Made by a program: the position numbers and the translations under genes. Below, piece after piece: positions 8,157-14,398 of a DNA stretch of 16,300 bases. Each line of letters starts with the position of its first letter. Within the stretch, counting starts at the first letter, position 1. The notes under the pieces were generated by a model that was not told the DNA's origin, searched no databases, and saw nothing but the letters and a program-made list of their open reading frames with translations. The stretch comes from an uncultured Flavobacterium sp. (GTDB taxonomy: Bacteria > Bacteroidota > Bacteroidia > Flavobacteriales > Flavobacteriaceae): the NCBI GenBank assembly GCA_946479395.1, contig CAMLFV010000042.1:1-16300 (forward strand), in the 5' to 3' direction.

Positions 8157-8238
8157 ACTGCAAAATTTAGAAGGTGCCAGCGTTTTAGTTGACGACTTTT
8201 TTAAGGTAAATGCAACTTTTATAAAGAATTTAAAATAA
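8143..8238 (+). other. Short open frame after menE (possible small peptide or gene remnant)
   Basis: A frame shifted by one relative to menE is open from 8128, with a possible GTG start at 8143, and ends with TAA at 8236-8238. It would give 31 residues, beginning VRWFKLQNLEG and containing ASVLVDDFFKVNATF. Codon choice looks protein-like, and the stop abuts the terminator stem. No start signal or family is recognised. It may be chance, an old remnant, or a real small ORF coupled to menE. Confidence 0.2.
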
Positions 8239-8265
8239 AAAAATCCCGAGTAATCGGGATTTTTT
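8238..8265. terminator. Bidirectional terminator between menE and the lipoprotein gene
   Basis: ATCCCGA (8243-8249) and TCGGGAT (8254-8260) pair around a GTAA loop, extended by A runs on the left and T runs on the right. This works on both strands, for menE from the left and for the convergent lipoprotein gene, whose stop codon is at 8271. Confidence 0.9.
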
Positions 8266-8270
8266 AATGA

Positions 8271-8756
8271 TTATTTCATTCTTTCGAATTTGTCAATACT
8301 TTCCGATTTTATATAACTACCTTCAGATTCTACTTCAAACATGCTGTATAAATGCAATTTGTTTTCTTCTGATACTAAAATAGTATAAGATTCTGGAAAA
8401 TAATTTTTAAGAATCAATTGATTTCCTTTACGCTCATAAGTTGTAGTACCTCTTCTTTCAATAGCTTCATTAGATCCAGATGCCGGGCTATAAATGTAAT
8501 ATTCAACAATATTATCTGCTTTAAATTCATATTGATGAGTTCTTCCGTACATAGAACCTTCTTCTTCATCTAAATTATCAATAAGAATTTCGCCATCCAT
8601 TTCTATTTTCATGTGTGTAGATGTCGCATTCCATTTTCCTAATAAATGATTTTTTTCTTGTTCAACTGTAGGAGCAGTACTGTCATCCGACGAACATGCT
8701 GTTAAAGAAGTAAAACCCAATACCGCCATGAACAGTAAAATACCGACTTTTTTCAT
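8271..8756 (-). CDS. Small lipoprotein, lipocalin-like fold
   Basis: 161 residues. The type II signal peptide (MKKVGILLFMAVLGFTSLTAC) has the lipobox LTAC with Cys21, followed by SSDDS. The acidic/serine run after Cys matches the lipoprotein export signal of Bacteroidota, so surface display is possible. The mature part begins with LLGKWNATS (39-47) and then alternating strands (HQYEFKADNIVEYYIY, RRGTTTYERKGNQLIL), the pattern of small lipocalin-like domains of unknown ligand in this phylum. It lies downstream of ndk but behind ndk's terminator, so it is probably transcribed on its own; a near-consensus -7 box (TATTTTCG on the minus strand, 8796-8789) is present without a clear -33 element. 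Function unknown. Confidence 0.82.
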   Translation of the reverse strand: MKKVGILLFMAVLGFTSLTACSSDDSTAPTVEQEKNHLLGKWNATSTHMKIEMDGEILIDNLDEEEGSMYGRTHQYEFKADNIVEYYIYSPASGSNEAIERRGTTTYERKGNQLILKNYFPESYTILVSEENKLHLYSMFEVESEGSYIKSESIDKFERMK

Positions 8757-8813
8757 AAGGTGTTGTTTAAGTTAAATTTTAAGAATTACGAAAATATTAA
8801 ATTTTATCGAAAT

Positions 8814-8844
8814 AAAAAAATCCACCTTTATCGGGTGGATTTTA
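8814..8844 (-). terminator. Intrinsic terminator of ndk
   Basis: TCCACC (8821-8826) and GGTGGA (8834-8839) pair around a 7-nt loop, extended by four A-T pairs. On the minus strand a T-run follows. It begins about 20 nt after the ndk stop. Confidence 0.85.
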
Positions 8845-8862
8845 AATATCTGTTTTGGTTGA

Positions 8863-9282
8863 TTAGAACTGCTCTCTTCCTGCAAAGTGGAAAGCTGCTT
8901 CAATTTCTGCATTTTCGTCAGAATCTGAACCATGAACTGCATTTTCACCAATTGATTTTGCATATTTTTTACGGATTGTTCCTTCTGCAGCATCAGCTGG
9001 GTTTGTAGCACCAATTAATGTACGGAAATCTTCAACAGCGTTATCTTTTTCTAAGATTGCAGCAACGATTGGTCCTCTTGACATGAACTCTACTAATTCA
9101 CCATAAAACGGACGCTCTGCATGAACTTCGTAAAATTTCTTAGCATCAGCAACTGTTAATTGCGTTAATTTCATTGCAACGATTCTGAAACCACCTTCAG
9201 CAATCATATTTAATATTCCACCAATACTTCCAGCTTCTACAGCGTCTGGTTTAATCATTGTAAATGTTCTAGTACCTGCCAT
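8863..9282 (-). CDS. ndk: Nucleoside diphosphate kinase
   Basis: A 139-residue cytoplasmic enzyme of standard length that moves the gamma-phosphate from one NTP to another NDP by a phosphohistidine intermediate. The start [15 protein letters not shown] carries the conserved Lys11, and the active-site motif NAVHGSDS holds the phospho-accepting His117. [15 protein letters not shown] and the [13 protein letters not shown] nucleotide-binding stretch are also canonical. The C-terminal [10 protein letters not shown] is like flavobacterial Ndk. It is a single-gene unit with a -7 box at 9313-9306 and its own terminator, divergent from the truncated hemoglobin gene. Confidence 0.98.
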   Translation of the reverse strand: MAGTRTFTMIKPDAVEAGSIGGILNMIAEGGFRIVAMKLTQLTVADAKKFYEVHAERPFYGELVEFMSRGPIVAAILEKDNAVEDFRTLIGATNPADAAEGTIRKKYAKSIGENAVHGSDSDENAEIEAAFHFAGREQF

Positions 9283-9305
9283 TTTTTTTAAGTTTAATTT
9301 GTTTG

Positions 9306-9313
9306 CAAAAATA
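9306..9313 (-). promoter_or_regulatory. Candidate -7 box of ndk
   Basis: Minus-strand TATTTTTG matches TAnnTTTG, 23 nt before the ATG. No TTG is seen at the expected -33 distance. Confidence 0.35.
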
Positions 9314-9382
9314 ACTATTTTATAAAAATATAAGTCATTTTAATTTAAATACTTTGTAAATTTATAGAAACTTATTTACGCA

Positions 9383-9775
9383 ATGAAACCAGATGTTGAA
9401 AACAGGGAAGATTTAGAAAAATTGGTTCGAATTTTTTATGATAAGGTACGCAAAGACGAAGAAATTGGTCCGATTTTTAATTCGATAATTACCGATTGGG
9501 AACCTCATTTACAAAAGATTACCGATTTTTGGGAACAACATGTTTTCGGTGTTCAAAAGTACAAAGGCAACCCGATTGAAGCACATAATAAGATTGATGC
9601 CGAAACGAATCACAACGTTACAGCACACAATTTTGGAACTTGGTTGTTTTACTGGATGCAAACTTTAGATGAACTTTTTGACGGACCGAATAAAGAAGTA
9701 TTGAAATTTAAAGCCCGTAAAATGCAAACGGTTTTCTTTGTAAATATGGTACAGGCAAGATCAAAAACAGTTTAG
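9383..9775 (+). CDS. Group III truncated hemoglobin
   Basis: A 130-residue globin with the group III pattern FYDKVRKDEEIGPIF (18-32), WEPHLQKITDFWEQ (39-52), YKGNPIEAH (60-68) and NFGTWL (83-88). By comparison with Campylobacter Ctb, the key heme-pocket residues are present: Tyr19 (B10), His42 (E7), proximal His68 (F8) and Trp87 (G8). Such proteins bind oxygen very tightly and are thought to act in peroxidase- or NO-related chemistry under low oxygen rather than in oxygen storage. The only upstream promoter-like sequence is ATACTTTG at 9349-9356, near but not equal to the consensus. The stop codon overlaps the end of the convergent VOC gene by 4 nt. Confidence 0.92.
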   Translation: MKPDVENREDLEKLVRIFYDKVRKDEEIGPIFNSIITDWEPHLQKITDFWEQHVFGVQKYKGNPIEAHNKIDAETNHNVTAHNFGTWLFYWMQTLDELFDGPNKEVLKFKARKMQTVFFVNMVQARSKTV

Positions 9776-10131
9776 GTTTTTGATCCAAACTGTAAAATAT
9801 AACCGTTATTGTCTTTAATGGCAAATTCCGTCATTCCCCATTCAAAAGTTTCTAAAGGATAAACAATTTCAACAGAATTTTTTAAGATGTTCCAAAATTC
9901 TTCTGCGTTTTCAATTTCAAAATAGAACGATCCTGTAAAACCAATTTTATCAAACTTTATGTGAGCATTTGGTTTAGATAACAAAATCTCGATTTCGTTT
10001 TTAAGCAAAGAAGCCCATTGCCATTCTTCATTAAATTCAGTACAGATAAAACCTAACATTTCTGTATAAAATTTTATAGTTCCTGTTATATTTTCTGTGT
10101 AAAGTACCGGAGTTAATCTTTTGAATTTCAT
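9772..10131 (-). CDS. VOC-fold protein (glyoxalase/bleomycin-resistance-like)
   Basis: A 119-residue single-domain protein with the two beta-alpha-beta-beta-beta modules of the vicinal oxygen chelate fold: LTPVLYTENITGTIKFYTEMLGF (6-28) and the closing strand FAIKDNNGYILQFG (103-116). The first metal-ligand position, often His in glyoxalases, is not an obvious His in LTPVLYT. This leans toward a bleomycin-resistance-type binding protein that works without metal, or a divergent enzyme. The ligand is unknown. Its 3' end overlaps the truncated hemoglobin by 4 nt, tail-to-tail, without a terminator between them. Confidence 0.85.
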   Translation of the reverse strand: MKFKRLTPVLYTENITGTIKFYTEMLGFICTEFNEEWQWASLLKNEIEILLSKPNAHIKFDKIGFTGSFYFEIENAEEFWNILKNSVEIVYPLETFEWGMTEFAIKDNNGYILQFGSKT

Positions 10132-10218
10132 AATTTTAATTTTTAAATAATAAAAAATCTAAAATTAAAACGTTTTTAAGTTCAACATAAAAATCTAATA
10201 ATTTTAATTCGGAATTTT

Positions 10219-10497
10219 TTAGTTTTTATTAACATAAATTCCTGCTTCTCCGGTTTCAATATTTTTTATCACAAGTTTAAAACCAAAACAAAAAGAAATT
10301 TTTGCTTTCCCATGATTGCCATAAATTATTCCGTCTTTTATAATAATGTTACTTTCATTTAGCCAATCACCAACATAAGTTCCTTCTGAATATTTCCAAT
10401 TATTATTTTTTATAAAAGAAGAAGAATTAAAATAGATAAGTGAAGTAAAAATTATTCCAATGATTACTATTGATAGTTTAAGGATTTGTTTTTTCAT
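10219..10497 (-). CDS. Small protein with an N-terminal membrane anchor or signal peptide
   Basis: 92 residues. There is one hydrophobic segment at about 7-25 (KLSIVIIGIIFTSLIYF), then a short, mostly beta-type domain with NWKYSEGTYVGDWLNES and DGIIYGNHGKAKISF. No family is recognised. The WxxSxGTYxGDW start recalls small secreted domains that begin a beta-barrel, but this is weak. It starts 9 nt after the DUF2971 stop, so the two are probably co-transcribed. It might be a periplasmic partner of that protein, or an unrelated rider. Codon use and reading-frame length support a real gene. Confidence 0.6.
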   Translation of the reverse strand: MKKQILKLSIVIIGIIFTSLIYFNSSSFIKNNNWKYSEGTYVGDWLNESNIIIKDGIIYGNHGKAKISFCFGFKLVIKNIETGEAGIYVNKN

Positions 10498-10506
10498 TTG
10501 ATGAAA

Positions 10507-11202
10507 TTAAATTAAAATATCACTTTCTAAGTCAGATTTTTCTATTAAAAATTCAAAACCTAAACGTTCTACCACCTCAATTACCAGTTTTTTGTACCAG
10601 TTTTCTGATTTTGGATGAATATACAAGCGTTCAATCATTTCGTTTACATCAATCAATACCTTAACACCTTCGTTCACATGAAGATCTAAATGGGTAACAT
10701 CGGTAATTACACGGACTTCATGTTCGTACTGAAAACTTTTCCGCTTGAAAAGAAACGGAAAAAAATCATCATCAAACGGAATGTGTTCTTTTTTATAATC
10801 GATATAATTTACCTCGCCAATAAACTGATCGGCTCTTGGTTCAATCAACGCTTTTTTTAAACTGCCGATGGTTGACTGTATCGCTAAACCTTCGTTATTC
10901 TTTGTGAAAACCTGCCACATAGCATAACTTTCGTACGAATTGGCGTGCCAGCTGCTTATAACAATGTTTTTTCGTTTTGATTTGTAGGCATCTAAATATT
11001 CCGGATTATCTGCCAATAGCTTTTTAATTTCTTCGTACGTGGGTTCGCTAAAAGTTCCTTCAAACTGGTCCTCAAACTTATCAGATCGAGCCATAAACAT
11101 ACGTTTAGACAGCAATAAATCCAGAAATTTAGAAAGATCTAAATACTTCCAGATGATGGTGTCATTTTCGGGAATATGCAGTTTTTGATTTTCTTGGAAC
11201 AT
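10507..11202 (-). CDS. DUF2971 family protein
   Basis: A 231-residue soluble protein, with no signal peptide or membrane segment. It carries the DUF2971 landmarks: an early aromatic/leucine block (IWKYLDLSKFLDLLLSKR), RSDKFEDQFEG (39-49), SSWHANSYESYAMWQVF (83-99), GLAIQSTIGSLKKAL (105-119), and KRKSFQYEHEVRVI (153-166). The strongly kept polar residues (Asp41, Trp85, Glu91, Trp96, Lys155, Glu160, Glu162, Arg164) suggest an enzyme-like pocket, but no activity is established. It is followed by a small membrane-anchored protein and preceded by two 14-bp direct repeats. In other genomes DUF2971 genes are often found in accessory regions; whether this copy has a defence or regulatory role is open. 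Confidence 0.8.
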   Translation of the reverse strand: MFQENQKLHIPENDTIIWKYLDLSKFLDLLLSKRMFMARSDKFEDQFEGTFSEPTYEEIKKLLADNPEYLDAYKSKRKNIVISSWHANSYESYAMWQVFTKNNEGLAIQSTIGSLKKALIEPRADQFIGEVNYIDYKKEHIPFDDDFFPFLFKRKSFQYEHEVRVITDVTHLDLHVNEGVKVLIDVNEMIERLYIHPKSENWYKKLVIEVVERLGFEFLIEKSDLESDILI

Positions 11203-11210
11203 TTATTTAG

Positions 11211-11248
11211 GTTAAAAAGTGATAAAGTTATATAGTTAAAAGGTGATA
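11211..11248. repeat. Two 14-bp direct repeats upstream of the DUF2971 gene
   Basis: GTTAAAAAGTGATA (11211-11224) and GTTAAAAGGTGATA (11235-11248) match at 13 of 14 positions, with starts 24 bp apart. They lie 9 to 46 nt upstream of the DUF2971 start codon, where a regulator could bind two helical turns apart. The function is inferred. Confidence 0.5.
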
Positions 11249-11341
11249 TTAAATAGTGCGAATCTGACCCGAGCTTGCGAATTGTACAAAGTAAAACAAG
11301 TTCTGAGTGACAAGGTTGATACCAATTATTACAAAAAAGCA
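11249..11341. other. Unexplained intergenic patch of higher GC
   Basis: This stretch lies between pncB and the DUF2971 repeats. The part around 11255-11285 is clearly richer in G and C than its surroundings (TGCGAATC, CCCGAGC, TTGCGAA). TGCGAAT occurs twice within about 25 bp. Short open frames cross it but have no family marks. No terminator hairpin for pncB is evident here. A small RNA or a decayed repeat is possible. Confidence 0.3.
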
Positions 11342-12523
11342 TCAATTTATATTCAACAAACGTATTGCCAGATCAATATCGGTTGGTGTGCCGGTATGTT
11401 TCATAGGTTCATCAGAAAGTTTTACAACGCCTGTCCAATCGGCATTTTCTGGTTTGGCTTCTGTCATTTTCAATACAATATTCATAGGTTTTAAGCCTAC
11501 GTCGTTTGTTAAATCGGTTCCTATTCCAAAGGATAGTCCAATTCTTCCTTTGCAATGTTCGGTTATTCGGGCTACTTTATCGTAATTCAATCCGTCTGAA
11601 AAAATAATGGTTTTGGTTAATGGATCAACGCCTAATTTTTGATAATGTGTAATGGTTTTATCACCAAATTCTAACGGGTCGCCTGAATCATGTCGAACAC
11701 CATCAAAGAGCTTGGCAAACTTTTTATCGAACTGTTCAAAGAAAACTTCAGTGGTGTAGGTATCTGTTAACGCAATACCCAAATCACCTTGATACACCTC
11801 TGTCCAATGCTCTAACCCCATAAGGTTCGCCATTTTAAAACCGTATTTTGCAGCGTGAAACATAAACCATTCGTGGGCGTGTGTGCCAATTGGTTTGGTG
11901 TCGTATTTCATAGCCAAATACACATTACTTGTACCAATAAATGTTCTTTCCCCTTTTTCTTTTAATGTTTTCACAACCAAATCGTGTACCTCGTATGAAT
12001 GTCGACGACGAGTACCAAATTCAGCAAAAACAATGTCTAAATCTCGGTATTTTTCAATTTTATCTTCCACCGTTTTTATAACCAATTCATCTGAATGACG
12101 ATTTTGATTAGTTTCCTGGTAAAACAATTCACAAATCAATGCCATAATAGGCACTTCCCACAAAATGGTTCGGTACCAAAAACCTTCGATACTCACTTTT
12201 AAATCGGTTCCATTTTGTTCAATTTGTACTTCGGAAGGATCGTAACGATAGCCTTGCAAAAAATCTAAATAAGTAGGATCTAAATACGGACATTTATCAC
12301 GAAGAAATTCTTTTTCATTTGAAGTTAACTTTAATGTTGTCATAGCATCAATTGCTTCCCGTAACCGATCGGCAAAATTGGCAGGAAACTCATGTTTTCC
12401 CCTATTTATAAACTGATAACGGGCTTTTACGTACGGAAACAATTTAATTACCGCATACTGCATCGTGAATTTATAAAAATCGTTGTCTAATATGGAAGGG
12501 AAAATACTTTTATTCTCGTTCAT
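11342..12523 (-). CDS. pncB: Nicotinate phosphoribosyltransferase
   Basis: A 393-residue cytoplasmic enzyme of usual PncB length that makes nicotinate mononucleotide from nicotinate and PRPP (ATP-stimulated), the first step of NAD salvage by the Preiss-Handler route. The start SILDNDFYKFTMQYAV is canonical. Further signatures are FAEFGTRRRHS (167-176), GTHAHEWFMFHAA (213-225) with His217 aligned to the autophosphorylated histidine of enteric PncB, DGVRHDSGDP (274-283), and the phosphate-binding FGIGTDLTND (332-341). It lies 55 nt after the XRE regulator, with its own promoter-like sequence in that gap, so it is probably separate from the DUF2975 operon, though read-through is possible because no terminator separates them. 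Confidence 0.96.
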   Translation of the reverse strand: MNENKSIFPSILDNDFYKFTMQYAVIKLFPYVKARYQFINRGKHEFPANFADRLREAIDAMTTLKLTSNEKEFLRDKCPYLDPTYLDFLQGYRYDPSEVQIEQNGTDLKVSIEGFWYRTILWEVPIMALICELFYQETNQNRHSDELVIKTVEDKIEKYRDLDIVFAEFGTRRRHSYEVHDLVVKTLKEKGERTFIGTSNVYLAMKYDTKPIGTHAHEWFMFHAAKYGFKMANLMGLEHWTEVYQGDLGIALTDTYTTEVFFEQFDKKFAKLFDGVRHDSGDPLEFGDKTITHYQKLGVDPLTKTIIFSDGLNYDKVARITEHCKGRIGLSFGIGTDLTNDVGLKPMNIVLKMTEAKPENADWTGVVKLSDEPMKHTGTPTDIDLAIRLLNIN

Positions 12524-12543
12524 TTTTTTTTCTTTTAAAGGTA

Positions 12544-12575
12544 CAAATAAAATAGAAAAACCTGCCGTAAACCAA
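12544..12575 (-). promoter_or_regulatory. Candidate promoter of pncB
   Basis: On the minus strand, TTG (12575-12573), a 21-nt spacer and TTTATTTG (12551-12544) fit the Bacteroidota consensus with one mismatch in the -7 box. It lies in the 55-nt gap after the XRE gene. Confidence 0.45.
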
Positions 12576-12578
12576 GTT

Positions 12579-12791
12579 TTATTCTGTATCTGGTATAAAC
12601 TCTAAAATATCACCCGGTTGGCAATTCAATTCTTTGCAAATGGCTTCTAACGTAGAAAAACGAATGGCTTTGGCTTTACCGGTTTTTAAAATAGATAAGT
12701 TGGCAGTTGTTATACCAATTTTGTCTGCCAGCTCTTGCGACTGCATTTTGCGTTTTGCCAGCATAACATCAAGGTTTACTATTATTGCCAT
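12579..12791 (-). CDS. YozG-type XRE (Cro/C1) transcription regulator
   Basis: A 70-residue DNA-binding protein made of almost nothing but an HTH domain. After MAIIVNLDVMLAKRKM comes the HTH (QELADKIGITTANLSILKTG, 19-38), then KAIRFSTLEAICKELNCQPGDIL (42-64). This is the YozG-like group usually encoded next to a DUF2975 membrane protein. The start MAIIVNLDVML is typical of the group, so the 23-nt overlap with the upstream serine hydrolase gene is real and suggests translational coupling. Two DUF2975-like genes lie further upstream in the same operon, with the hydrolase in between. It probably regulates this operon, perhaps by binding the inverted repeat at 14966-14987; that is inference. Confidence 0.93.
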   Translation of the reverse strand: MAIIVNLDVMLAKRKMQSQELADKIGITTANLSILKTGKAKAIRFSTLEAICKELNCQPGDILEFIPDTE

Positions 12792-13878
12792 TTGTTATTT
12801 TTTTGAGTTGTGAAATTAACTGTTGCTGCATTTCGTAAATTGCTTCTACATGATTTTCATCGGCAGCATTTGCAAAAATCGTGATTCCTAATTTACTTTC
12901 AGGGATTAAAATGGCGTGCGTGTAAAAAGTTCCTGTTGACCCATCGTGAAAACTCAATTTTTGGTTTCCTTGAACGGTATTTCCCCAACCATAACTGTAA
13001 TTATCAATACTAAAGTGCATTTTTTTAAAGTTTTCTTGCTTTAAGAAGCCTGTTTCCGAATTATAACCTTTTAAATGCAATTGTAACCAAGCCGCATAAT
13101 CAACAATATTCATAGATAAGTCACCCGCCGAAAGCATAAAATCTTCTAATTTGTACGAATGTGTTGGCGGTAAGGCTGTTAATTCTTTATTTTCAATCCA
13201 GTGACCCCAAGCATTATTTAAACTTTTTTTGTTTGGAAATCCAAAACTGTAATCCCAATTCTGTTTCTTCATGAAATCTGCCAATAAATCTTCGTACGAT
13301 TTTTTTGCCGATTTTTCAATCATCATCGCTGCCAAAACATAACCAGCGTTTGAGTAAGTTCCTTTTTCTACGGTTGGTTGTGCCAAAACTTGTTGTGCAA
13401 ATTCAATTCGTTTTCTTTCGGTTGTTTTAGCAGTTATTTTTAATGAAAGAAATTCTGATCCTGCTGTGAATGGTTGAACTTGGGCGTTGTGCGACAATAA
13501 ATCTTTCAATGTTATGGAATGATATACCGAGTTTTTATCATTTTTTAATTCAGGAAAAAGAGAGAAAAAAGGAGTTTCTAACGATAAATTTCCTTTTTCG
13601 ATCTGTTGAAATGCCAAAAACGATGTAAATGCTTTAGTGTTTGATCCTATATGAAACAAGGTTTTATCAGTAACAACCTCGGTGCTTTTGTTTGAAATTG
13701 TTCCTGCTGTTCCGTAAAATACGTTATCACCATTAATTACAGCGGCTGCCATTGCAGGAATATTATTTTGTTTTATGGATGCTTGTAACAAACTGTCGAT
13801 AATTTTACTGTGTTGTGTATTTTGTGCTAACATTATTGTTGTAGTTAATGTAAAACAAAGTGATATTATTTTTTTCAT
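12769..13878 (-). CDS. Secreted serine hydrolase, beta-lactamase/class C-like fold
   Basis: 369 residues. A signal peptide (MKKIISLCFTLTTTIMLAQ) is followed by a PF00144-type domain with all three active-site motifs: SxxK as Ser79-Asn-Thr-Lys82 in HIGSNTKAF, YxN as Tyr175-Ser-Asn177 in GTYSNAGYV, and the KTG-like HxG as His311-Asp-Gly313 in SFHDGSTGTF. SAGDLSM (250-256) is also typical. Members include D-aminopeptidases, esterases and penicillin-binding-like hydrolases; His in place of Lys in the third motif is common in the non-beta-lactamase members, so antibiotic resistance should not be assumed. It starts 4 nt after the second DUF2975-like gene, and its end overlaps the XRE gene by 23 nt. 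It is likely a periplasmic enzyme that acts with the membrane pair. Confidence 0.92.
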   Translation of the reverse strand: MKKIISLCFTLTTTIMLAQNTQHSKIIDSLLQASIKQNNIPAMAAAVINGDNVFYGTAGTISNKSTEVVTDKTLFHIGSNTKAFTSFLAFQQIEKGNLSLETPFFSLFPELKNDKNSVYHSITLKDLLSHNAQVQPFTAGSEFLSLKITAKTTERKRIEFAQQVLAQPTVEKGTYSNAGYVLAAMMIEKSAKKSYEDLLADFMKKQNWDYSFGFPNKKSLNNAWGHWIENKELTALPPTHSYKLEDFMLSAGDLSMNIVDYAAWLQLHLKGYNSETGFLKQENFKKMHFSIDNYSYGWGNTVQGNQKLSFHDGSTGTFYTHAILIPESKLGITIFANAADENHVEAIYEMQQQLISQLKKITNGNNSKP

Positions 13879-13882
13879 GATA

Positions 13883-14395
13883 TTATATCGTTAGTTCGTT
13901 TTCTTGTTGTTGTTTTAAACCTAATTCAAAGGCTTTGCCGATTCCTAGTAAAAATAAGCCAATAATTAATTTATAAAATGTAGAAAGCATCAAATCAAAA
14001 GGATTGAAATCTTCGAACCAATTGAAATTATTATAATTGTTTATAAGTGGAAAAATGTATTGACATAGTATATTTTCTATAAAATATAATGCAATAAAGC
14101 AATAACCAATTTGTGTAAGATAAATTGAATTCTCAATGCTGAAATAAATTTTATTTGAGAAATTAATTGATATTAATTTCATTTTTTTTACCATCACTAG
14201 AAAAATAGGAACACTTAACAATTCTATGAAAAATGAAAATTTAAAGATGTATTCTAAATCAAAATCTTCTTTTATTGCCTTTGTAAATACAGGTATTAGA
14301 TTAAACCACAATGGTATTAAAATAAGTAACATCAGTACAATACTTACTACTATAAAATAATATGTTACACTTAGTAAATTTTTTAATGTTTTCAT
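13883..14395 (-). CDS. DUF2975-like four-helix membrane protein (second copy)
   Basis: 170 residues with four hydrophobic segments (about 10-32, 48-68, 89-113, 133-153) and a C-terminal tail KAFELGLKQQQENELTI. The topology, the size and the end in LTI after an acidic stretch match DUF2975 proteins, which are commonly encoded beside a YozG-type XRE regulator, as here. It starts 3 nt after the first copy. Apart from the last residues it is only loosely like that copy, so the duplication is old or the two were acquired separately. Function unknown; a membrane sensor that controls or sequesters the regulator is one possibility. Confidence 0.75.
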   Translation of the reverse strand: MKTLKNLLSVTYYFIVVSIVLMLLILIPLWFNLIPVFTKAIKEDFDLEYIFKFSFFIELLSVPIFLVMVKKMKLISINFSNKIYFSIENSIYLTQIGYCFIALYFIENILCQYIFPLINNYNNFNWFEDFNPFDLMLSTFYKLIIGLFLLGIGKAFELGLKQQQENELTI

Positions 14396-14398
14396 AAG

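Noticed and set aside
9628..9648. Apparent shift or loss of the heme-binding histidine in the globin (AHNFGTW instead of HFxxW)
   Set aside because: In group III globins the proximal F8 histidine is the earlier one, in the GxPxxxH stretch; His68 is present, so the pocket is intact.
10140..10218. Repeated AAAAATCTAA (10153-10162 and 10189-10198) as a regulatory repeat upstream of the VOC gene
   Set aside because: The region is almost pure A/T, where 10-bp repeats arise easily by chance.
11139..11585. Overlapping short open frames on both strands around the pncB-DUF2971 gap
   Set aside because: They run over the ends of two solid genes, contain odd residue composition and match no family; the gap is described as non-coding instead.
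12769..13878. A true class C beta-lactamase (resistance gene)
   Set aside because: The third motif is HDG rather than KTG, and the context is a regulator/membrane-protein operon; general serine hydrolase is the safer call.
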